Shown here: piece after piece, positions 7,812 to 12,801 of the stretch | Layout of the letters: every line of letters starts with the position of its first letter | How positions within the stretch are numbered: position 1 is the first letter of the stretch | From: Deltaproteobacteria bacterium | GTDB lineage: Bacteria > Desulfobacterota > Desulfarculia > Adiutricales > Adiutricaceae | Direction of reading: 5' to 3' | NCBI GenBank assembly: GCA_031257955.1 | Contig: JAIRNQ010000076.1 | Coordinates: 1-13,333 of the forward strand | Length of the DNA stretch: 13,333 nt | Program-made: the position numbers and the translations under genes | The notes under the pieces: model-generated | What the model was told of the DNA's origin: nothing | The model's database searches: none | Seen by the model: the letters and a program-made list of their open reading frames with translations, nothing else

Positions 7812-7861
7812 CCAACTATACCCAACTATACTCAACTATGCCCTACCAAACCCTTACCAAC
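7812..7861 (-). repeat. Five 10-bp tandem units in the argB leader
   Basis: Read in the gene direction the units are GTTGGTAAGG, GTTTGGTAGG, GCATAGTTGA, GTATAGTTGG and GTATAGTTGG, ending 12 nt before the argB Shine-Dalgarno. The two nearest the gene are identical and the divergence rises with distance from it. Some units contain TATAGT, but none has a -35 hexamer at the right distance. Confidence 0.75.
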
Positions 7862-7977
7862 CAATGACCTCGGCCGTCAAGGGTCTCAGGGCGCAAGGTC
7901 TCGGGGCCCCGGGAACCCGGCGCCCGGCGTCTTGGGATTTTTGGTCCATCCCCGCAAGGGGTGGTTAGGGCTGGCGG

Positions 7978-9462
7978 CTAAAGGATAAACTTGGACAGAT
8001 CGGTGTCGGTTACGATTTCGGTCAGGCGTTTCTTGACGTAGTCCGGGGTGACCAGTATCTGGGCCGGGGAGATGTCCGGGGCCTCGAAGGAGACCTCGTC
8101 CAAGAGGCTCTCCATGATTGTGGAAAGCCTTCTGGCCCCGATGTTTTCGTTACTCTCGTTAACCTGCCAGGCCATGGCCGCCAGTTCTTCTATGGCCTCG
8201 GGGGTAAACTCGATCTCCACCCCTTCGGTGGACATGAGGGCCTTGTACTGCCGGATCAGGGCGTTTTGCGGCTCGGTCAGGATGCGGACGAAGTCTTCCT
8301 TGGAGAGCGGGGAAAGCTCAACCCTTATGGGAAAACGGCCCTGAAGCTCGGGCATCAGATCGCTGGGCTTGCAGGAATGGAAGGCCCCGGCGGCGATGAA
8401 AAGAATATGGTCCGTTTTGATGAAGCCGTATTTGGTGGAAACGGTGGACCCTTCGACCAGGGGCAACAGATCCCTCTGCACGCCCTCGCGGCTCACGTCC
8501 GGGCCCCGGAATCCGCCGCCCTTAACGCAGATCTTGTCGATCTCGTCGATGAAAACCAAGCCCTGTTGTTCTACCCGTTTTTTGGCCTCTTCGATGACCT
8601 GTTCGTTGTCGACCAAACCGCTGGCCTCTTGCTGGGTCAGTATCTCCATGGCCTGGGCGGCGGTCACTTTGCGTCGCTGGCGTTTTTTGGGAATGAAGCT
8701 GGAGAGCGTTTCGTTGAGGTTCTTTTCCAGATCCTCAAGGCCCACGGTCCCAAAAAAATGGGGCCTTTGGTTTTGGGCGTCGACGACGATCTCCACCTCG
8801 GCGTCCATGAGTTTGCCTTCCTGGAGAAGTTTTTTGAGCTTTTTTTTGGTGTTGGTCTGGGACTGGCCGTCGGCGGACTTAAAGCCCGGGAGCACGAGAT
8901 CGACCACCTTGTCGGCCGCCGCTTCCGAAGCCTTGGCCATATTGGCCTCGACCATCTCGGATTTGACCATGGTGTAGGCCTGCTCCATCAGATCCCTGAT
9001 AATCGATTCCACGTCCCGCCCGACGTAGCCCACCTCGGTGAACTTGGAGGCTTCGACCTTGATGAAGGGCGAGTTGGTCAGTTTGGCCAGCCTTCGGGCG
9101 ATCTCGGTCTTGCCGACGCCGGTGGGCCCAATCATGATTATGTTCTTGGGGGTTATCTCTTCCCTTAGATCCTCCGGGGCCACCAACCGCCGCCAGCGGT
9201 TCCTCATGGCGATGGCCACCGATCTCTTGGCCTTGGCTTGGCCGATAATGAAGCGGTCGAGTATGGAAACTATGACCTTGGGAGTGAGAGACAGGACGTG
9301 ATCGGTTTTGTCCGGCAAGGGAACGGGGGCTAAAGTGGTCGGTAGTTGGTGGTTCATGGTATTTGTTTGAGCCGCTAAATGAAGCGCATTCCTTCCGTTG
9401 GTGGCAGTTAAACTGCCGAAAAATGGTGGTTCCGGCCAATCCCCCTGAATAATCCGGGACAT
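7978..9462 (-). CDS. hslU: HslU, ATPase subunit of the HslVU protease
   Basis: HslU is the AAA+ hexamer that unfolds proteins and feeds them into the HslV chamber. Visible are Walker A GPTGVGKT (112-119), the pore loop GYVG (145-148), a lysine-rich I-domain (about 160-300), Walker B VFIDEID (303-309), the arginine-finger region LQGRFPIRVEL (373-383), sensor 2 IGARR (441-445) and the C-terminal DLSKFIL that docks into HslV. Family members begin a few residues before LTPKVIV, which is at residue 59 here, so the start is uncertain: ATG at 9462 leaves 26 nt after hslV with only a weak AGGG, and ATG at 9357 has no Shine-Dalgarno. Codons 1-35 use fewer GC-ending triplets than the rest, which favours the later start. 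Identity is certain; the N-terminus is not. Confidence 0.97.
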   Translation of the reverse strand: MSRIIQGDWPEPPFFGSLTATNGRNALHLAAQTNTMNHQLPTTLAPVPLPDKTDHVLSLTPKVIVSILDRFIIGQAKAKRSVAIAMRNRWRRLVAPEDLREEITPKNIIMIGPTGVGKTEIARRLAKLTNSPFIKVEASKFTEVGYVGRDVESIIRDLMEQAYTMVKSEMVEANMAKASEAAADKVVDLVLPGFKSADGQSQTNTKKKLKKLLQEGKLMDAEVEIVVDAQNQRPHFFGTVGLEDLEKNLNETLSSFIPKKRQRRKVTAAQAMEILTQQEASGLVDNEQVIEEAKKRVEQQGLVFIDEIDKICVKGGGFRGPDVSREGVQRDLLPLVEGSTVSTKYGFIKTDHILFIAAGAFHSCKPSDLMPELQGRFPIRVELSPLSKEDFVRILTEPQNALIRQYKALMSTEGVEIEFTPEAIEELAAMAWQVNESNENIGARRLSTIMESLLDEVSFEAPDISPAQILVTPDYVKKRLTEIVTDTDLSKFIL

Positions 9463-9488
9463 TGGCCCTGACTAATGGCCCAAGGGCT

Positions 9489-10049
9489 TTAGGCCTTGGA
9501 CGGTACCGTTTCCAGGACCTCCAGGGTAAAATTGTCGTTGGTGTAAACGCAAATCTCCGAGGCGATCTTCAAGGCTTCGGTGGCGATTTCCCCGGCGGTC
9601 AGCGTCTTTGAGTGTCTCAGCATAGCCTTGGCAGCGGCCAGGGCGTAAAAACCCCCGCTCCCGATGGCCAACACCTCGTCGTCGGGCTCGATGACGTCGC
9701 CGGTTCCGGAGATTAAAAACATGTGCTTGGCGTCGCAGGCCAATATCATGGCCTCCAAGCGCCTAAGTATCTTGTCGGTGCGCCAGCTCTTGGCCAGCTC
9801 CACCGCCGCCCGCACTAAATTCCCCGAGTACATGGTCAGGCGGTTTTCCAAATGCTCCATGAGCGAGAAGGCGTCGGCCGTGCTTCCGGCCACCCCGCAA
9901 ATAATCTTGTCCTCGTGAAGGCGCCTGACTTTCTTGGCCCCGCCCTTCATGACCACGCTATTGAACGACACCTGCCCGTCGCCGCAGACGGCCACCTGGC
10001 CATTGTGCCGAACCATCAGTATGGTCGTTCCCTGAAACTCCGTCCCCAT
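9489..10049 (-). CDS. hslV: HslV, proteolytic subunit of the HslVU protease
   Basis: HslV is the threonine peptidase of the bacterial proteasome-like HslVU complex. From the ATG at 10049 the protein has 186 residues. The catalytic N-terminal threonine is expected in GTTI (T8), which means a seven-residue propeptide must be removed. GDGQ (around 24-27), the MKGGAKKVRR stretch, GSTADAFSLMEHLE, ELAKSWRTDKILRRLEAM, IGSGGFYALAAAKAML and ICVYTN are family hallmarks. I prefer 10049 to the in-frame ATG at 10085 (12 codons longer) because AAGGA lies about 9 nt before it, and because the repeat units upstream copy exactly this ribosome-binding region. It follows xerC and precedes hslU, the order also seen in Firmicutes codV-clpQ-clpY. 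Confidence 0.96.
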   Translation of the reverse strand: MGTEFQGTTILMVRHNGQVAVCGDGQVSFNSVVMKGGAKKVRRLHEDKIICGVAGSTADAFSLMEHLENRLTMYSGNLVRAAVELAKSWRTDKILRRLEAMILACDAKHMFLISGTGDVIEPDDEVLAIGSGGFYALAAAKAMLRHSKTLTAGEIATEALKIASEICVYTNDNFTLEVLETVPSKA

Positions 10050-10355
10050 CAGCTTTTCCTTACCCTCTGTCAAAATGTGTTTCATAAAAAATGTCGGTCC
10101 CTATAAACTTTCCCTTACCATCGGTCTGACCGCGATTCCCCAACATGCCTCTCCCCTAAGCTTTCCCTTACCCTCGGCCTGACCGCGATTCCCCAAAAAA
10201 TGCCTCTCCCCTAAGCTTTTCCTTTCCCTCGGCCTGACCGCGATTCCCCAAAATGCCGCTCCCCTAAGCTTTTCCTTTCCCTTACCATCGGTCTGAACCC
10301 GGTCCCCAAAAAATGCCGGTCCCCATTAGCTTTTCCCTTACCATTGGTCTGAACC
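10040..10355 (-). repeat. Tandem array of 53-60 bp units ending at the hslV ribosome-binding site
   Basis: Five degenerate units occupy 10300-10355, 10240-10299, 10185-10239, 10132-10184 and 10072-10131 (56, 60, 55, 53 and 60 bp), followed by a sixth partial copy at 10040-10071. In the gene direction each begins GGTCAGRCCGA or GGTTCAGACC, continues with a purine-rich GGTAAGGGAAAAGCT core, then GGGGA(C/G) and CATTTTTTGGGG. The sixth copy is the true hslV initiation region (GGTAAGGAAAAGCTGATGGG). The array fills nearly the whole xerC-hslV spacer. With only 53-60 bp units and no unique spacers it is not CRISPR. Confidence 0.85.
10282..10326 (-). other. Possible 14-codon leader ORF inside the hslV array
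   Basis: The unit farthest from hslV keeps a Shine-Dalgarno-like AAGGG and an ATG in the same context as the hslV start. It would encode MGTGIFWGPGSDRW, whose first three residues equal those of HslV; its TAA overlaps the purine-rich core of the next unit. The next three units have TTAGGGG and the fifth has TATAGGG where ATGGGG would be, so they lack this ATG. Translation is not shown. Confidence 0.25.
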
Positions 10356-10375
10356 CGGCTTGGGGCCAGGTATCG

Positions 10376-11635
10376 CTACCGTCTTTGGGGCCCGCCGTTG
10401 GAACCACCTTCGGGGGCCGGCTCGAGGACGACCAATTCGTTTCCGGTCAGATCCCTTTCGACCAAAGCCCTTAGCCCCGGGTCGTCAGAGTCGCCTCCGT
10501 TTCCGATTTCGTCCCCAGCGGCATTAGGGGGCAGGATGGCCCTGGGGTGGGCCAAATAGGCCTTTTTTAGGGCGGCCAAGTCCAGGTGTGTGTAGCGCTC
10601 GGTAGTCGACAGGCTCGAGTGCCCCAGCATCTCCTGAATGGCTCTCAGATCGGCACCGGCCTCCAAGAGATGGGTGGCGAAACTGTGCCTGAGCCCGTGG
10701 GGCCCAATCTGGTCGGCGCCCAGCCCGGCGGCCACCAGTCTCTTGCGCAAGACCCGGCGGACCTCCCTATCCTGAAGCCTTCCGCCTCGGGTTCCCAAAA
10801 AAATGGCCGCCCCGGCAGCGCCCTCCGGCTCGGCCCACGTCGCCAAGCGGGGTCTAAGCGCCAGGTAAGCCCCAAGGGCTTCCAGGGCCGGCTTGCCCAC
10901 CGGGGCCAGGCGGTCCTTACCGCCTTTGCCCGAGCGCACCAAAACCCTGGTCCTTTCAAAATCCACGTCGCCCAGATCCAGCCCGACCAATTCACCGACC
11001 CGTAGGCCCGATGAGTAGGCCAGCTCCAACAACGCCGAGTCCCTGGCCGCCACCGCTTCCCCGACCCTATGGGCCCGGCTTAGGGGCGCCGGTTCCCCGA
11101 CCCTATCGGCCCGGTTTAGGGGCGCGTGTTCACCGACCCTAGCGGCTTGGCTTAGGGGCGCCGGTTCCCCGACTCGTCCGGCCTGGCTTAGGGGCGTAGG
11201 CTTATCGGCCAGTTCCGGAAAACGGTCCCCAGACGGAACGGAATCGGGTCCTACCCGGTTGCCTGGGCCGACCGGGCAGTCCAATAGGGACTTGGCTTCG
11301 GCCTGGGTTAAAAACCTCGGCTGGGGCTTGGCCTTTTTTGGCCCGGCTATTTCCAGAAAAGACGTTTCCCCAACCAGGCCCTTGTCGCGCAAATAGCGGT
11401 AAAAACTACGTACGGCCGAAAGGGCCCTCGAAATCGAAGCGTTATTTCTGGTATCTTTGAGTTTAAACATGAACGATTTAAACTCTTGGCGTCCGGCGCT
11501 AAGGCAATCCTTGCCCCGCTCGGCCAAAAAACCGTCCCAGAGCGCCAAATCGACCGCGTAGGCCCTGAGGGTGTTCGGGGAACAACCCTCGATGGCGCCC
11601 AGTTGGCCGATGAAATTGTCTATCTCAAGGCTCAT
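10376..11635 (-). CDS. xerC: Tyrosine recombinase XerC/XerD family with repeat insertion
   Basis: Xer recombinases resolve chromosome dimers at dif, normally as a pair. All catalytic residues are seen: R212 (GLRVGEL), K237 (GKGGKDR), H313 and R316 (HGLRHSFATHLL), H339 (LGHSS) and nucleophile Y348 (ERYTH). Residues 1-115 form the N-terminal SAM-like DNA-binding domain. At 419 residues it is about 120 longer than usual. The excess is an insertion at about 121-198, at the junction of the two domains and containing four 12-residue repeats (147-194), and a C-terminal tail (about 371-419) after the usual HPRA ending. Position before hslVU suggests XerC, but XerD or a single Xer cannot be excluded. 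The ATG has AGGTGG very close upstream. Because repeat units are 36 bp, copy changes keep the frame. Confidence 0.93.
   Translation of the reverse strand: MSLEIDNFIGQLGAIEGCSPNTLRAYAVDLALWDGFLAERGKDCLSAGRQEFKSFMFKLKDTRNNASISRALSAVRSFYRYLRDKGLVGETSFLEIAGPKKAKPQPRFLTQAEAKSLLDCPVGPGNRVGPDSVPSGDRFPELADKPTPLSQAGRVGEPAPLSQAARVGEHAPLNRADRVGEPAPLSRAHRVGEAVAARDSALLELAYSSGLRVGELVGLDLGDVDFERTRVLVRSGKGGKDRLAPVGKPALEALGAYLALRPRLATWAEPEGAAGAAIFLGTRGGRLQDREVRRVLRKRLVAAGLGADQIGPHGLRHSFATHLLEAGADLRAIQEMLGHSSLSTTERYTHLDLAALKKAYLAHPRAILPPNAAGDEIGNGGDSDDPGLRALVERDLTGNELVVLEPAPEGGSNGGPQRR
11054..11197 (-). repeat. Four in-frame 36-bp tandem repeats inside xerC
   Basis: The encoded units are TPLSQAGRVGEP, APLSQAARVGEH, APLNRADRVGEP and APLSRAHRVGEA. 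They lie between the N-terminal and catalytic domains, where ordinary Xer proteins have a short linker. The third unit shares the 11 bases GGGTCGGTGAA with the catalytic-arginine box at 10991-11001. Confidence 0.9.
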
Positions 11636-11704
11636 GGCCCACCTATCCGGTGGCCTCCCCCGACCTCCCCAGTCCGGTAACCCCCAGGCTGTTGGTCACC
11701 GTTC

Positions 11705-12175
11705 TCACGGCTGGGCCGGGATAATGGGCTGCCGGTGGGTGTAAACCCCATCGTCCAGAACCAGCTGCCTAGCCAAGCGGCTGGCCGGGTTAAGGGCCAA
11801 GGGGCCCAGCAGATTAGCCGTCATGTCTTGGGGCCGCCCGGCCGGGATGGTGACGATGGCGAAAAGGGTAATCTCCCCAGGCTTGGCTTTGAGTTCCTCA
11901 TGGAGGCCCTCGGGCAGCTTGGGATTGTAGTCTTCCTTAAAGAGGACCGGGTTAACCAAGACCAGGGCCAGGGTCGGATCGTCAAGGCTCTGCAGCCAAT
12001 AAAATGGAGCGTCGGTTGGCCGCTGGATGAGGACATACCTGACCAGGTTCGGGAAGCCGATGATGCCGCCCAATATGGAGATCACCGACTCCTCCCGAAA
12101 TTCCATTTCCCCGAAGCGGTCGGTGGCTATCTTGACGGTTTTGGTAGCCGCGTCATTAGTGTGGTTGGTAGTCAT
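11705..12175 (-). CDS. fliW: FliW, flagellar assembly factor and CsrA antagonist
   Basis: FliW binds flagellin and CsrA: when free of flagellin it sequesters CsrA and so relieves translational repression of flagellin mRNA (established in Bacillus subtilis and Campylobacter). The 156 residues carry family hallmarks: GGIIGFPNLVRYVLI (36-50), PFYWLQSLDDPTLALVLVNP (57-76), the VTIPAGRPQDMTANLLGPLALNP stretch (108-130) and RLARQLVL (133-140). The ATG overlaps the csrA stop in ATGA, with GAGGA six bases upstream inside csrA, so the two are translationally coupled and made in linked amounts. No flagellin or hook gene lies in this window. The 69-nt gap to xerC contains no clear terminator, so xerC may be co-transcribed. 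Confidence 0.95.
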   Translation of the reverse strand: MTTNHTNDAATKTVKIATDRFGEMEFREESVISILGGIIGFPNLVRYVLIQRPTDAPFYWLQSLDDPTLALVLVNPVLFKEDYNPKLPEGLHEELKAKPGEITLFAIVTIPAGRPQDMTANLLGPLALNPASRLARQLVLDDGVYTHRQPIIPAQP

Positions 12176-12420
12176 CGCTGGTCCTCGGGCTTCCGGCCGA
12201 CCAAAAATTTGGCCGCCGTCTCCAGGTCCGAAGTCCTGGTTTCAACGGAGACGAGGTTCTGCTCCTGAATGCGCAAAAAAACCTCCTCGCGGTGTACGGA
12301 CCACTCCGCCGGGGCTTGGATGCCGAGCCTCACCTGGCGTCCCTTGACGTCAACCACCTGGATCTTGATGTCGTCGCCGATGGTCACGATCTCGCCGATC
12401 TTACGCGTTAGAATCAGCAC
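12172..12420 (-). CDS. csrA: Carbon storage regulator CsrA
   Basis: CsrA is a small dimeric RNA-binding protein that recognises GGA in hairpin loops, usually blocking ribosome binding. The 82 residues begin with the canonical MLILTRK; the RNA-contacting L4, R6, V42, H43 and R44 are present (SVHREEV, 41-47). The C-terminal part after residue 52 extends well beyond the 61-residue Escherichia coli form, as is common where FliW exists. The start is GTG. A TAA lies in frame just upstream, so no longer form is possible. GGAGGG sits about 14 nt before the GTG, farther than usual, and the leader contains ten GGA triplets, so autoregulation is plausible. It overlaps fliW by 4 nt. Confidence 0.97.
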   Translation of the reverse strand: MLILTRKIGEIVTIGDDIKIQVVDVKGRQVRLGIQAPAEWSVHREEVFLRIQEQNLVSVETRTSDLETAAKFLVGRKPEDQR

Positions 12421-12766
12421 CTCTGTTTTCGTTGCCCTCCGTTAAACGTTTCGTCTGGCCCCGTCCGCCCGGTTCGCCGGTCGCCCCAGAACCCGGCATC
12501 TCGGTCCCCGGTCCTTCCGGCCCCCGTCCCCGAGGACCGTCGGGGATCCCGCCGGGGATCCACCCAAGGTTCCTTAGATCTTTTGGTCCCGGCCTTGCCT
12601 GGGGCGGTAAGTAGAAATAATACACGCGTATAGGCGTTCAAACAAGTTTTTTTAGAAATGATCGAACCCTGGCGCGTTTACCGATCCGGCGCCCTTGTCG
12701 CGCCCTGGCCCCAGTCAATCGCCCGAGCGGTAAAAGTCCTTCTAAAAAGAACCATATCATATATCC
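12421..12766 (-). promoter_or_regulatory. Predicted csrA leader with many GGA motifs and hairpins
   Basis: If transcription starts near 12766 the leader is about 345 nt. It contains no convincing gene. Between 12421 and 12640 there are ten GGA triplets on the transcript strand, several next to stems: a perfect 7-bp hairpin with a CGGC-type tetraloop (12544-12561), GGTCCT/AGGACC (12510-12538), and GGCGCG/CGCGCC (12671-12704). One GGA is in the presumed Shine-Dalgarno. These fit CsrA autoregulation, though GC-rich sequence raises the background rate of GGA. Overlapping 74-75 codon frames here have no clear ribosome-binding site and low-complexity products. Confidence 0.5.
12544..12561. other. 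Perfect 7-bp hairpin in the csrA leader
   Basis: GGATCCC and GGGATCC flank a four-base loop, with no T-run after it. The stem itself contains the GGA motifs. Confidence 0.6.
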
Positions 12767-12772
12767 ATGGAA

Positions 12773-12801
12773 AGTATAATTAGCCAGTAACCAATTGTCA
12801 A
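12773..12801 (-). promoter_or_regulatory. Near-consensus sigma-70 promoter reading toward csrA
   Basis: TTGACA (12801-12796), exactly 17 nt, then TATACT (12778-12773), in an AT-rich stretch. It matches the consensus in all six -35 bases and five of six -10 bases. Transcription would begin near 12766 and continue into csrA-fliW and perhaps xerC. An unannotated small RNA from the same promoter is an alternative. Confidence 0.7.

Noticed and set aside
7812..7861. Promoter -10 elements (TATAGT) in the argB leader repeats
   Set aside because: No acceptable -35 hexamer occurs at 16-18 nt from any copy; the TTGGTA sequences are 13, 14 or 24 nt away.
7940..7970. Intrinsic terminator after hslU
   Set aside because: A stem CCACCCC/GGGG-A-TGG exists, but it is followed by ACCAAAAAT rather than a T-run on the transcript strand.
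8266..9168. 300-codon plus-strand ORF opposite hslU
   Set aside because: It is antisense to an unmistakable HslU; long opposite frames are expected in GC-rich genes.
10050..10085. hslV start at the ATG at 10085
   Set aside because: This ATG has no well-placed Shine-Dalgarno, and the extra 12 codons are part of the repeat array. The ATG at 10049 has AAGGA and fits the family N-terminus.
10040..10355. CRISPR array
   Set aside because: Units of 53-60 bp are directly adjacent, degenerate, and have no unique spacers; no cas genes are present.
12401..12641. Two overlapping minus-strand ORFs of 74-75 codons upstream of csrA
   Set aside because: They overlap each other and the leader, encode Gly/Pro/Arg low-complexity sequence and lack ribosome-binding sites.
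12640..12740. tRNA-like T-loop (GGTTCGATC) in the csrA leader
   Set aside because: The flanking bases do not pair as a T-stem, and no acceptor, D or anticodon arm can be built.
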